In this document: in pieces, positions 44,944-53,004 of the stretch
Layout of the letters: the number at the start of each line of letters is the position of its first letter
Position numbering within the stretch: the stretch's first letter is position 1
Origin: Mesorhizobium sp. dw_380
GTDB lineage: Bacteria; Pseudomonadota; Alphaproteobacteria; Rhizobiales; Rhizobiaceae
DNA length: 64,000 nucleotides
Assembly: GCF_018588885.1 (NCBI RefSeq)
Contig: NZ_JAFFIW010000009.1
Location: 124,001-188,000 of the forward strand
Direction of reading: 5' to 3'
Program-made: the position numbers and the translations under genes
Notes under the pieces: model-generated
What the model saw: the letters and a program-made list of their open reading frames with translations, nothing else
What the model was told of the DNA's origin: nothing
The model's database searches: none

Positions 44944-45741
44944 ATGTGCATGGATTTTCTGACGCTTTTCAATGCGGCGCCCCTGCTGGCGGCCTTGGTC
45001 AAGGCCGCGCTGCCGCAGGCCGTCGCCACCACGATGGCATTCGGCCAATGGTTCGCGTCGGTGCCGCCATGCCGTGACTTTGCCTTCGAGGCGACCGACT
45101 ATCTGGTCTGCGAGGTCGACCCGAAAGCGTATTCGATCGAGCTGTTCTGGAAGGATCCGGCTGGCAAGCCCTTTCAGTCGCTGCACAATCTCGACGGCGC
45201 CCAGCGCGCGGCCGGCCGCACCATGCTGTTTGCCATCAATGCCGGCATGTATCATCCCGACCTCAGGCCGGTCGGCCTCTATGTCGAGCGCGGCCACGAG
45301 ATGGCTGATGTGAAGACGGGATCGGGCAGCGGCAATTTTTCGCTCCAGCCGAACGGCATCTTCTACATCAGCGGCGGCAAGGTTGCGGTCCAGGCGACCA
45401 GGGCCTTCGTCAGGAAACGGCCGCCCACCGACTATGCGACGCAATCCGGACCGATGCTGGTGATCGACGGTGAGCTTCATCCGAAATTCCACTCCGACGG
45501 CACCTCGCGCAAGACCCGTGATGGTGTCGGGGTGCGAAAGGACGGTGTCGCGGTCTTTGCCATTTCGAACGGCACGGTGACGTTCCATGCATTCGCCCGC
45601 CTGTTCCGCGATGCGCTCGGCTGCGACAATGCGCTGTTTCTCGACGGCTCGATTTCAAGCCTGCTCGCCCCTGCCATCGGCCGCAACGACGACTACTGGA
45701 ATCTTGGGCCGATGATCGGGGTGTTCAGGAAGGAACGCTAA
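44944..45741 (+). CDS. Phosphodiester glycosidase family protein
   Basis: 265 residues of the NAGPA-like/DUF2233 fold: FAINAGMYHPDLRPVGLYV, SQPNGIFYI-like strand (SLQPNGIFYISGG), SGPMLVIDG, VFAISNGTVTFHAFA and the LFLDGSISSLL motif, which hold the family's acidic and Asn residues. Members remove a sugar from phosphodiester-linked glycans. A weak N-terminal hydrophobic stretch suggests export. Two start ATGs (44944, 44950) are possible. Confidence 0.85.
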   Translation: MCMDFLTLFNAAPLLAALVKAALPQAVATTMAFGQWFASVPPCRDFAFEATDYLVCEVDPKAYSIELFWKDPAGKPFQSLHNLDGAQRAAGRTMLFAINAGMYHPDLRPVGLYVERGHEMADVKTGSGSGNFSLQPNGIFYISGGKVAVQATRAFVRKRPPTDYATQSGPMLVIDGELHPKFHSDGTSRKTRDGVGVRKDGVAVFAISNGTVTFHAFARLFRDALGCDNALFLDGSISSLLAPAIGRNDDYWNLGPMIGVFRKER

Positions 45742-45742
45742 T

Positions 45743-45842
45743 GCATGTCGCCCAAAAGTGACCTCGGTTTTGGGACAACGACATGCATAGACAAAGAACT
45801 AAAAGCGCGTCGCATGGGTCCGATTAGACGCGACGCGCTTTA
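45743..45842. repeat. Interspersed double-hairpin repeat, copy 1
   Basis: First hairpin: GCATGTCG at 45743-45750 pairs with CGACATGC at 45779-45786, with inner CCCAAAA/TTTTGGG. Second hairpin: AAAGCGCGTCGC at 45802-45813 pairs perfectly with GCGACGCGCTTT at 45830-45841. A second copy of the same element lies reversed at 63185-63270. The repeat overlaps the last codons and stop of the DedA gene. Confidence 0.88.
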
Positions 45843-46468
45843 GGCTCGGCGGTTCGCTTGGCCCGGCGATTGAGGACGATCACCGCTATGACGATCAGGG
45901 CGACCGCTGCGATCGCCGCTATCCCGAACAGGCTGGTCACACCGAGCTCGGGGATGCTGCCGGCACCCTTGGCCACCAGCCATCCCGGCGACAGCACGAT
46001 CGGAGCCCAGATGATCGCCGACAGGATGTTGGCGATCTGGAAGCGGCGCCGGTTCATGCCCATCATGCCCGCGACCAGCGGCACGGTGGCGCGTACCGGA
46101 CCGAAGAAGCGGCCGACGAAAACCGCCGCGAAGCCATAACGGTAGAAGAACAGCCGCGCCCTGGCGACCTCGCGGCGGTAGCGGTTGAGCGGCCATTTGT
46201 GGACGACGCCGCGCCCCAGCCATCTGCCCAGAAAGTAGGAGACGGTATCGCCAAGCGCTGCCCCGATCATCGCGGCCGGAAGGATTGGCAAAGGCTGCAC
46301 GATGCCGGCTCCCACCAGGCCGCCGACAATGATGAGCACCGTGGTGCCAGGCAGGAGGATGCCGACCAGCACGAGCGACTCGCCGAACGCCAGCAGCCCG
46401 ACCACGACGCCGGCCCAGTCCTGATGGTTCTCGATGAAACAAACGCTCTGGTCGATGAACGACTGCAC
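45824..46468 (-). CDS. DedA family membrane protein
   Basis: 214 residues, about five membrane helices. The DedA core is seen as FGESLVLVGILLPGTTVLIIVG, then GDTVSYFLGRWLG and RFFGPVRATVPLVAG with its conserved Arg residues. DedA proteins act in lipid-carrier (undecaprenyl phosphate) or membrane homeostasis. The start is a GTG with AAGGAG 7 bases upstream. The last residues (ARRV) and stop are encoded inside an interspersed repeat, so the tail has been altered by the repeat. Confidence 0.9.
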   Translation of the reverse strand: MQSFIDQSVCFIENHQDWAGVVVGLLAFGESLVLVGILLPGTTVLIIVGGLVGAGIVQPLPILPAAMIGAALGDTVSYFLGRWLGRGVVHKWPLNRYRREVARARLFFYRYGFAAVFVGRFFGPVRATVPLVAGMMGMNRRRFQIANILSAIIWAPIVLSPGWLVAKGAGSIPELGVTSLFGIAAIAAVALIVIAVIVLNRRAKRTAEPKARRV

Positions 46469-46738
46469 GCAAGCTCCTTTTTTAAAAGCGCTTGTCAGCT
46501 GCCGCTGGCAATCATCGGGCGCCCTTTAGGAATGTCGGCCGAACGCCGTATGCCGTCTCAACAGCCACATCATGGCGCCGTCAAGGCTGGGCCGGCCGCC
46601 GACGGCGAATGTCTGAAACGGGCCACACTCATGGTAAAAAACTTGATTCAAACTTTATTGGTAATTTCTCGTTCATAACTGGGCCTAGTTGTCCGTCGGC
46701 CATCGCCTTCGGTCTGTTGTGTTTGAGTACAGGTCCAG

Positions 46739-47809
46739 ATGCGGTTACCAGGCGTCATCAGTTTCATGATCGCATCGCTGTGCCTCGCCAGCTGCTCTTC
46801 GACGTCGGGCGTGGACGCGCTCGACATGCAGAAGCCGTCGAACGAGACCACCAGCTCGGTGGTGCGGCCAAGCGCGCCGATCGCATCGGTTCCCATGACC
46901 AGGACAAACAATGCGCGCAAATTGGCCGAAGCCGCGCCCATGGACGACACTGCCCAGCCCTTTAGCCTGGCGGAGGAGGAGGAGACCGTCGCGTATTCGG
47001 CGCCTGAATTGCCTGACAGCGTCGATCCGCCGGTCGAGCCGGCAGCCCTCGTCTCGCCGCCGAAACTGTTGTCGCGGGCAGCTCCTGCGATGCTTGCCGG
47101 GCCGATCACGCGTTACGGCTTTCGCGATGCCAAGCCGATCAATTTCGGCCGCTCTTCGCCACGGCACCTTGCGGTGCACGGGGTCGACGTGTCGCGTTGG
47201 CAAGGCAACGTGAACTGGGAGAAGCTGCGCGCCCAGGGCGCCAACTTCGCCTATATCAAGGCGACTGACGGTGGCGACCATCTCGACCCAATGTTCACCA
47301 GGAACTGGCGCGCTGCCGACGCCGCCGGACTGAAGCGCGGCGCCTATCACTTCTTCTACTGGTGCCGCACCGCCGGCGAGCAGGCCGACTGGTTCATCCG
47401 CAACGTGCCGAAGGTCGACGGCGCCTTGCCGCCAGTTATCGACGTCGAGTGGAACGGCGACTCGAGCTGCCAGCGGCGCCCGTCACGCGAAAAGGTGCTG
47501 GAGAAGATGCAGGTGTTCATGGACAGACTGGAGCGCTACTACGGCCAGCGTCCGATCATCTACACCGCGCCGGATTTCTACCGCGACAACCTCCAGGGCG
47601 CATTTCTCGACTACCCCTTCTGGCTGCGCGCCGTGGCGAGGCATCCGTCAAAGGTCTATCCCGACCGCAAATGGCTGTTCTGGCAGTATTCCGGCTCCGG
47701 CCTGTCGCATGGCGTGACCGGACGCATCGACCTCAACGTCTTCCATGGCGATGAGCGGCAATGGCGCGCCTGGGCCGGCGGCCGGCAGATGGTGGCCGAC
47801 GCGGACTAA
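46739..47809 (+). CDS. GH25 lysozyme-like lipoprotein
   Basis: 356 residues. Lipoprotein signal with lipobox LASC (Cys19), a low-complexity linker (about 20-140), then a GH25 muramidase domain: HGVDVSRWQG (147-156), IKATDGGD, KRGAYHFF and the catalytic DVEWNG (Asp235, Glu237). It probably hydrolyses peptidoglycan from the inner face of the outer membrane. The 270-bp upstream stretch holds no other gene. Confidence 0.9.
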   Translation: MRLPGVISFMIASLCLASCSSTSGVDALDMQKPSNETTSSVVRPSAPIASVPMTRTNNARKLAEAAPMDDTAQPFSLAEEEETVAYSAPELPDSVDPPVEPAALVSPPKLLSRAAPAMLAGPITRYGFRDAKPINFGRSSPRHLAVHGVDVSRWQGNVNWEKLRAQGANFAYIKATDGGDHLDPMFTRNWRAADAAGLKRGAYHFFYWCRTAGEQADWFIRNVPKVDGALPPVIDVEWNGDSSCQRRPSREKVLEKMQVFMDRLERYYGQRPIIYTAPDFYRDNLQGAFLDYPFWLRAVARHPSKVYPDRKWLFWQYSGSGLSHGVTGRIDLNVFHGDERQWRAWAGGRQMVADAD

Positions 47810-47852
47810 GACTTGATCCCAGCGCATCACCACTCGGTCTGGTCCCGGCCGG

Positions 47853-48041
47853 TTATTGGAGCTGATTGCTCCGGTCATTTCTCTCCTCGCTCAGCCGCAG
47901 CTTCGTCCTCAAGGCCATGATCTCGACAATCGCGGCATCGATCATGGTCAGGAGCGTAAGCGTGTCGTGCTGGGTTGGATCGGCCCTGACATAGGCGAGA
48001 TGATTCAAGACATCGGTGTCATCGTCGGCTTCGTCGCTCAT
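47853..48041 (-). CDS. Small acidic hypothetical protein
   Basis: 62 residues (from the ATG at 48041, preceded by GGGA 8 bases away): acidic start SDEADDDTDVLNHL then an amphipathic helix ending LRTKLRLSEERNDRSNQL. No family recognised. Alternative ATGs at 48047 and 48089 exist without better ribosome-binding sites. Convergent with the GH25 gene. Confidence 0.5.
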   Translation of the reverse strand: MSDEADDDTDVLNHLAYVRADPTQHDTLTLLTMIDAAIVEIMALRTKLRLSEERNDRSNQLQ

Positions 48042-48245
48042 GCGCATCGTCCCGGCTATTGTCTCCGTGAATTTTTCATCCGATCGCATCGATCGTCAAA
48101 TGACCCTTTTATCACGTCGTCGTGTCGGTGGGCACATTTCGGATCATTTCCTGCACGACATCGGCATGCTTGACGGACTCGTAGTTTCCGGCACCATTCA
48201 CTGGAGGGAAGCTCTTTGACCAACATGGATGCAAGGGAGGGAAAG

Positions 48246-48848
48246 ATGTTGTCGAAGGCTCTGGCCAAGAGCCGCCAGACGATCAGTGCCTATGAGGACT
48301 ATGCGGAACGCTACGATGCCATCGTGCGGCACGGTCCCAACGAGAGAGAGCAGGCATCGCTGAAGCGCCTTGTGGCGATTGCCGGCACATCCGGCCGGAT
48401 TCTGGAAGTCGGGTCGGGTGCCGGATACGACGCGGATTTTCTGGAGAGTTTGGGCGTCAAAGTTCGCCGCACCGACGCAACAAAGCGGTTTCTCGAACTG
48501 CAGGCCGCGCGCGGCAAGCATGGTGAGCTTCTCGATCTCATCACCGATGATCTCGGCGGCCCCTATGACGCCGTCCTGGCTCTGGCCGTCCTGATCCATG
48601 TGCCGCGCGACCAAACCGACCAGGTGCTTGCCAAGATAGAAGGGTCATTGCGGCCAGGCGGCGCCTTCCTCGTATCGATGCGCAATGGCGATGGCGAGAC
48701 GGGCGGCAAATATCATACGGTCTACTGGCGCAGGGACGATTTCGCGGCTCGTCTCGAAAACGCCGGACTGGTTCTCATCAGGGATGATTTCAACTTGGGG
48801 CGTAACGACGAGGAGTGGAACACATTCCTGGCTGTGAAGCCGGCATGA
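48246..48848 (+). CDS. Class I SAM-dependent methyltransferase
   Basis: 200 residues from the ATG at 48246, which has an excellent AAGGGAGG site five bases upstream; a TTG at 48216 with GGAGGG is the alternative and would add ten residues. SAM-binding motif I is ILEVGSGAGYDADFL, with motif II-like ALAVLIHVPRD and LRPGGAFLVSM. The substrate is unknown. Confidence 0.85.
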   Translation: MLSKALAKSRQTISAYEDYAERYDAIVRHGPNEREQASLKRLVAIAGTSGRILEVGSGAGYDADFLESLGVKVRRTDATKRFLELQAARGKHGELLDLITDDLGGPYDAVLALAVLIHVPRDQTDQVLAKIEGSLRPGGAFLVSMRNGDGETGGKYHTVYWRRDDFAARLENAGLVLIRDDFNLGRNDEEWNTFLAVKPA

Positions 48849-48893
48849 CACGCGAATTCTGAAACGCTGCAACACCTCAATGTCGCGGCATGG

Positions 48894-48942
48894 ATTCTAG
48901 GGTCTGCCCCGCGTCGCTTCGCTCCTTGCTCCGCCCTAGAAT
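48894..48942. repeat. Imperfect interspersed palindrome
   Basis: ATTCTAGGG at 48894-48902 pairs with CCCTAGAAT at 48934-48942, enclosing a GCGTCGCTTCGCTCCTTGCTCCGC core. I recognise this core as a frequent short repeat in rhizobial chromosomes. It lies between two convergent genes, where it may also act as a terminator. Confidence 0.6.
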
Positions 48943-48969
48943 GACGAAGCGGAAGGGGTCGTCGCCACA

Positions 48970-49341
48970 CTAGGCCTCGTTGATCATTGCCTCGATGTTG
49001 TAGCCGTCGGGATCAAGCACAAAGCAGGCGTAGTAATTCTCGGCATAGTTCGGGCGCCGGCCGGGCGCCCCATTGTCTTTGGCTCCGGCCTCCAGCGCTG
49101 CCCTATGGAACGCGTCGACCTCTGCCTTGCTGCCGACGCGGAAAGCGACGTGCAGATGGGTGAGCGGTGGCGCCTCGCCGGTTCGCTGAATCTCGAACAG
49201 GCAGCCATTGCCGACATCGAAAGCCCAGAATACGCCCTCCTTGCCGAAGGACAAGCGGTACTTCAGGGGCGCGAAAGCGCGTTCATAGAAGAGCTTGCTC
49301 TTCTCCAGATCTCCCACTTCGATGGTTATATGATCGATCAT
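48970..49341 (-). CDS. VOC/glyoxalase family protein
   Basis: 123 residues, one VOC module: IDHITIEVGDLEKSKLFYERAFAPL (with its metal-ligand His), LTHLHVAFRV and the C-terminal NYYACFVLDPDGYNIEAM with the conserved Glu. Substrate unknown; small VOC proteins include glyoxalases and antibiotic-resistance proteins. The ATG at 49341 fits the family; the open frame upstream is unsupported. Confidence 0.88.
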   Translation of the reverse strand: MIDHITIEVGDLEKSKLFYERAFAPLKYRLSFGKEGVFWAFDVGNGCLFEIQRTGEAPPLTHLHVAFRVGSKAEVDAFHRAALEAGAKDNGAPGRRPNYAENYYACFVLDPDGYNIEAMINEA

Positions 49342-49452
49342 TTGATGCTCCGCCTGGGATGTGATGGGGTTGACTTGCGATTTTGCGAATAAGCAAGACA
49401 TTGCGGCCGCCATGCTGTCTAGTGCCGATTCCTGTACTCCGGGGGGATCAGG

Positions 49453-50427
49453 GTGGAACTCAAACTTCTGTTGGTCGGCTTTGCCTGCGCGGTCGCCGGC
49501 GGGCTGTCGATCGTCACTTTCCTGAAATGGCGAGAGGTGCGCGCGCTCAGCCGCTGGTTGCCGGCGCCGGGAAAGATCATCTCCTCGCGCGTCGAGGCGC
49601 GTGAGGTGAGAGTCTCGGGTACGGGCTCGGACACCAGCGATTCCACCGAGATCCGCAATTTTCCGGCGATCACCTTCGAATACAAAGTGGGCGGCAAGAT
49701 TTTTCAAAGCTCGCGCTACAGCGTGCAGGAAAATCCAGGGAATTTTGAAGTCACGGAGACGCTTGCGCGGTTTCCGCGCGGCGCAGCCGTGACCGTGTTC
49801 TACAACCCGGCCGATCCGGCCAAGGCTGTGATCGAACGCACCATGCCCGAAGGCGCCTTCAAGTTCATGGTCCAGCTTTCGGCGGGACTGGTGATTGGTG
49901 CGCTGGTTCTGGTGTTTTCCGTCGGCGGTGTGCTGGAGGCGATCGGCCCGCATCTGCCCAAGCCACAGAATCTTGGCGCGGCGGCACTGCTGCTGTTCAT
50001 GGGCCTGTTTGTGCTGCGCATGGGTTTCGTCCAGAAGTCGATGGCCGAGCAGGCAGCAAAATGGCCGGTTGCCGCCGGCCGCATCGACGCCTCGGGCCTG
50101 CAGGCGATCAAGACCCGCGAGCGGTCTGGATTCTATGGACCCTGGCGCACCGTCTTTAAATCCCGCATCGTCTACAGCTATGGCGTCGCCGGCCAGCGCT
50201 ACAGCGCCGACCGTGTGGCGTTCGGCGCCACCGTGACGGCTTCGCTGCCTGGCCTCGTCGGCGGCCAGGCCCGGCGCTATGTCGAGGGCAGCAAGGTCGA
50301 TGTGCATTATGACCCCGCCAACCCCGCCTCGGCGGTGCTCGAATGCCGGGTGCGGGGACTCTGGTTGCTGTGGATGTGTTCGGCAGGCTTTTTCGGTGGC
50401 GCGGCTTTGCTGGTCGGGCTGGTCTGA
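49453..50427 (+). CDS. DUF3592 membrane protein
   Basis: 324 residues with a GTG start (49453). Topology: an N-terminal helix, a beta-rich periplasmic region (ITFEYKVGGKIFQSSRYSVQ, VFYNPADPAKAVIE), two central helices, a second copy of the beta-rich region (IVYSYGVAGQRYSADRV, VHYDPANPASAVLE) and a C-terminal helix. The duplicated AxxPxxAVxE unit is typical of DUF3592. Function unknown. Confidence 0.85.
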   Translation: MELKLLLVGFACAVAGGLSIVTFLKWREVRALSRWLPAPGKIISSRVEAREVRVSGTGSDTSDSTEIRNFPAITFEYKVGGKIFQSSRYSVQENPGNFEVTETLARFPRGAAVTVFYNPADPAKAVIERTMPEGAFKFMVQLSAGLVIGALVLVFSVGGVLEAIGPHLPKPQNLGAAALLLFMGLFVLRMGFVQKSMAEQAAKWPVAAGRIDASGLQAIKTRERSGFYGPWRTVFKSRIVYSYGVAGQRYSADRVAFGATVTASLPGLVGGQARRYVEGSKVDVHYDPANPASAVLECRVRGLWLLWMCSAGFFGGAALLVGLV

Positions 50428-50436
50428 GGCGACGCC

Positions 50437-50796
50437 TCAGCAGCGCACAAGCGGCCCGCTGTCGAAGCCGGTCCAGGTGAACCGCATCGTCACGCCGTGC
50501 CTCTCGATATGGATAACACGAGTGAACGGCTCCTCGAGTGTCGGATCGGAGCCGTAGCACTGGCTCGCATGCGCCACCCAGCCCGTGGCTGTTCTGCGAA
50601 AGGTCGCAAGCTCGCAACCAAATTCGGGAAGCGACAAGGCCGCTAGGTCCACCGTGAAGACCGTCTGGCGTTGGACGTCGGCGCTCGCGCTACAGTTCAA
50701 CCTGTCACGGGACCATGTCCCGACATAAGGCGCTGCCGCCTGTGCGGTGCCGCTCGCCAATGCGGACATTGCCATCGTCATTGCCCAACGCCGCAT
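50437..50796 (-). CDS. Small secreted protein, unknown function
   Basis: 119 residues with a signal peptide (cleavage about ASGTAQA). The mature domain has an even set of cysteines (LNCSAS, FGCEL, SQCYG, LVRC), suggesting two disulfides, and starts with YVGTWSRDRLNC, a pattern seen in small periplasmic lipocalin-like proteins of rhizobia. No firm family. Convergent with DUF3592, 9 bp apart. Confidence 0.65.
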   Translation of the reverse strand: MRRWAMTMAMSALASGTAQAAAPYVGTWSRDRLNCSASADVQRQTVFTVDLAALSLPEFGCELATFRRTATGWVAHASQCYGSDPTLEEPFTRVIHIERHGVTMRFTWTGFDSGPLVRC

Positions 50797-50993
50797 CGCC
50801 TGTCTCCTCGGGCCGCCTGCTCGATCGTACAGGAATGTTGGGATTTGTGCGGGGCAAGCATTCGTCCAGCAAAAAATAAATGCGGCCATTCCGGATTCCG
50901 CTTTTGGGCGGATGATGCGACTGTGCGGGTTGGCACGCACCCGTCCGCCAAATTTTAGAGGGACTATCTTATGTGTCTTGAACGCTCCGAGCG

Positions 50994-51257
50994 ATGAGCA
51001 CTCGCATTGAAGACATGAGAAACCTCGGACCGGCCATGGCGCGGATGCTGGCGGAAATTGGTATCCTCTGTGAGGCGGATCTGCGCGGTTTCGGCGTGGT
51101 TGAAGCTTACCACCGGCTGAAGTTCCGGTTCGGACGGCATGTGACGATCCTCGCACTCTATGCGATGGAGGCGGCCGTTCGCGGTTGCGACTGGCGAGCG
51201 CTTGATACCGAAACCAAGGAGCATCTGCGTGAGCAGGCGGGTCAGAACAGGCGCTAA
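50994..51257 (+). CDS. TfoX C-terminal domain protein
   Basis: 87 residues equal to the TfoX C-terminal domain: IEDMRNLGPAMARMLAEIGI, EADLRGFGVVEAYHRLK and the final helix. The domain (helix-hairpin-helix-like) is found alone in many alphaproteobacteria; full TfoX regulates competence in gammaproteobacteria, but a stand-alone C-domain has no defined role. Confidence 0.88.
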   Translation: MSTRIEDMRNLGPAMARMLAEIGILCEADLRGFGVVEAYHRLKFRFGRHVTILALYAMEAAVRGCDWRALDTETKEHLREQAGQNRR

Positions 51258-51429
51258 GCACGCCGCATCACCACGCTTTCTCCTTCGACCCTTGCGCTCG
51301 ACCATGCGGGCTGTTGGCTCTGTGCAGGATAGCTTTTCGTCGAGGAGCATGGCCGTTCGGAATTTCGCTTATTGTTTTGCGCGGATAGTGCGACTGTGCG
51401 GACCGGCAACGCGTTCCCAGAGACGTCCG

Positions 51430-51945
51430 ATGATCAAACTGGCCTTCGTTTTTCTGGCCCTGCTCGGTCCTGTGCAGGCGGCCAACGCCAAGGAATGTCC
51501 GTTGAGCCACGCCACCTATCGGGAGCTGCGTTCGGGCGCGATCATGCAATTCCGGCCGATCGACCATGAACCGGCGGCGCTGACGGCCGAGGTGTTTTCG
51601 CTGACCGTGCCGCATACCGAAATCCGTCTGCCGGCGGACATCACCTGGACCAACGGCAAGAATTCGTTTCCGCTCGGCACCATCCGCCACCCCTGCACCG
51701 ACGATGACCGCGAAGCGGGCCTCGAGGATGGCAGCGGGCTGTGCAGGATATGGGATGGGCAGGTCTATGCCTTGACAGGCGGCGGCGCCGAGCAGCTGAA
51801 TTCGCGTGAAGCCATACCGGCACCGAAAGGGCTGCTGCTGCCCGATTTCGGCGCGGCTTTCACCGAATGGGCGGATTTCGCCAACGCCAATCCGGATGGC
51901 TCTGCCTGGGATGCCTTCACTTTGACAGGATGCAGCGATGAATAG
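51430..51945 (+). CDS. Secreted protein, unknown function
   Basis: 171 residues from the ATG at 51430 with a signal peptide (cleavage after ANA, about residue 20). Three to four cysteines in the mature part (KECPL, RHPCTDDD, SGLCRIW, LTGCSDE) point to disulfides. No family recognised. Its last 8 bases overlap the start of the next gene, also secreted, so the pair forms an operon. Confidence 0.68.
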   Translation: MIKLAFVFLALLGPVQAANAKECPLSHATYRELRSGAIMQFRPIDHEPAALTAEVFSLTVPHTEIRLPADITWTNGKNSFPLGTIRHPCTDDDREAGLEDGSGLCRIWDGQVYALTGGGAEQLNSREAIPAPKGLLLPDFGAAFTEWADFANANPDGSAWDAFTLTGCSDE

Positions 51946-52558
51946 CGCTGTGAGATCGATCGTCTGCGCCTGCGCCTTGCTTGTATCCGCGACGCTATCC
52001 GCCGTGGCGGACGAGCCGGCGCCGTTACGGCCGCCCATCGACAAATGCGTCTGGGAAAGGCTGGCCGACAAGACGATCGGCCTTGCCGCCTGGGTGCAGC
52101 GCTGCGATTTCGGCTTCCGCCAGATCCATTTCGAATTCGCCGGCAACGCGCTCGCCATCAAATACAGCGATGGCGGCCGGGCCGATCCTCTTGTCGAGGT
52201 GTTCGACATCAAAACAGGCGAAACCGCCGAGGCTGCGTTGCAGCGGCTGTATTTGGAGAAGACCGACAAGGCCGTCAGCGCCCGCTGTGGGGTGGCGCCC
52301 TACACCGAGGGCACCGTACCCGCCGGCGTCAAGCGCTACACATTCAGCCCCGACACCGCCTACGCGAAAGAGCTGAAAGCGCTTGCCAATTCCGACGAGG
52401 TTCCCGAACCGCCTTGCGGTGACTGGGGCGAAGGACCCGATGGCATCCAGTATTTCGAGGTGCCGGCGGGCGAGGGGCGCAAGCTGCTGTTCGTCCGCAT
52501 CGGCCAGGATGAGCCGCTGTTTGATGAGCAGACGCTGCGGGTGTTGCCAGCGGGGTAG
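51938..52558 (+). CDS. Secreted protein, unknown function
   Basis: 206 residues with a signal peptide (MNSAVRSIVCACALLVSATLSAVA, cleavage about residue 24). The mature domain contains paired cysteines (DKCVWE, QRCDFGF, ARCGVAP, PPCGDWG) and ends PLFDEQTLRVLPAG. No recognised family; the overlapping upstream gene encodes another secreted Cys-rich protein, so both may form one periplasmic system. Confidence 0.7.
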   Translation: MNSAVRSIVCACALLVSATLSAVADEPAPLRPPIDKCVWERLADKTIGLAAWVQRCDFGFRQIHFEFAGNALAIKYSDGGRADPLVEVFDIKTGETAEAALQRLYLEKTDKAVSARCGVAPYTEGTVPAGVKRYTFSPDTAYAKELKALANSDEVPEPPCGDWGEGPDGIQYFEVPAGEGRKLLFVRIGQDEPLFDEQTLRVLPAG

Positions 52559-52586
52559 GCTGAGATCTGATCGTAGCGTTTTACCT

Positions 52587-52793
52587 TTATGCCTCCACGT
52601 ACTCCGCGAGGCTGACACCTTTGGGCACATCCAGCCCATCGGCGCGCAAGCCTTCAATGTGGAAGCGTATTGCATCGCGAATTTCGGTTTCCACCTCAGG
52701 CACAGTCGCTCCGGTCGCGATGCAGCCGGGCAGGTCCGGCACATAAGCAGAGAAATTATTTCCTGCTTTTTCAATCACTACCGCATAACGCAT
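52587..52793 (-). CDS. hicB: HicB family antitoxin
   Basis: 68 residues, the short HicB form: YAVVIEKAGNNFSAYVPDLPGCIATGATVPEVETEIRDAI is the degenerate RNase H-like HicB fold, and no C-terminal DNA-binding domain follows. It neutralises HicA and is translated just after it (4 bp gap). Confidence 0.9.
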   Translation of the reverse strand: MRYAVVIEKAGNNFSAYVPDLPGCIATGATVPEVETEIRDAIRFHIEGLRADGLDVPKGVSLAEYVEA

Positions 52794-52797
52794 GCCA

Positions 52798-52998
52798 TCA
52801 CTCCTTCAAACCGGACTGCTTGAGGATGCTGTTCAGTGTTCCTGGCGCAACCTCTTCAGACGGCTTGCCGGCCACGGTGACACGGCCGGCTTTGATCTTG
52901 TGCTTATATTGGCGATGACTGCCCTTGGTTGCAACCAGATACCAGCCGTCGACCTCCAGCAGGCGAATGACTTCGCGGACTGTAAGCCGAGGTGGCAT
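52798..52998 (-). CDS. hicA: HicA family toxin (mRNA interferase)
   Basis: 66 residues: VREVIRLLEVDGWYLVATKGSHRQYKH carries the catalytic His of HicA in GSHRQY, and VAPGTLNSILKQSGL is the usual C-terminal helix. HicA cleaves mRNA when free. Toxin-first order is the classic HicAB arrangement. It starts 6 bp after the nrdJ stop on the same strand, so it may be carried on the nrdJ transcript. Confidence 0.9.
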   Translation of the reverse strand: MPPRLTVREVIRLLEVDGWYLVATKGSHRQYKHKIKAGRVTVAGKPSEEVAPGTLNSILKQSGLKE

Positions 52999-53004
52999 CA
53001 GACC

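Noticed and set aside
48216..48245. Alternative TTG start for the methyltransferase
   Set aside because: It has a fair ribosome-binding site, but the ATG at 48246 has a stronger one and begins nearer the expected family start.
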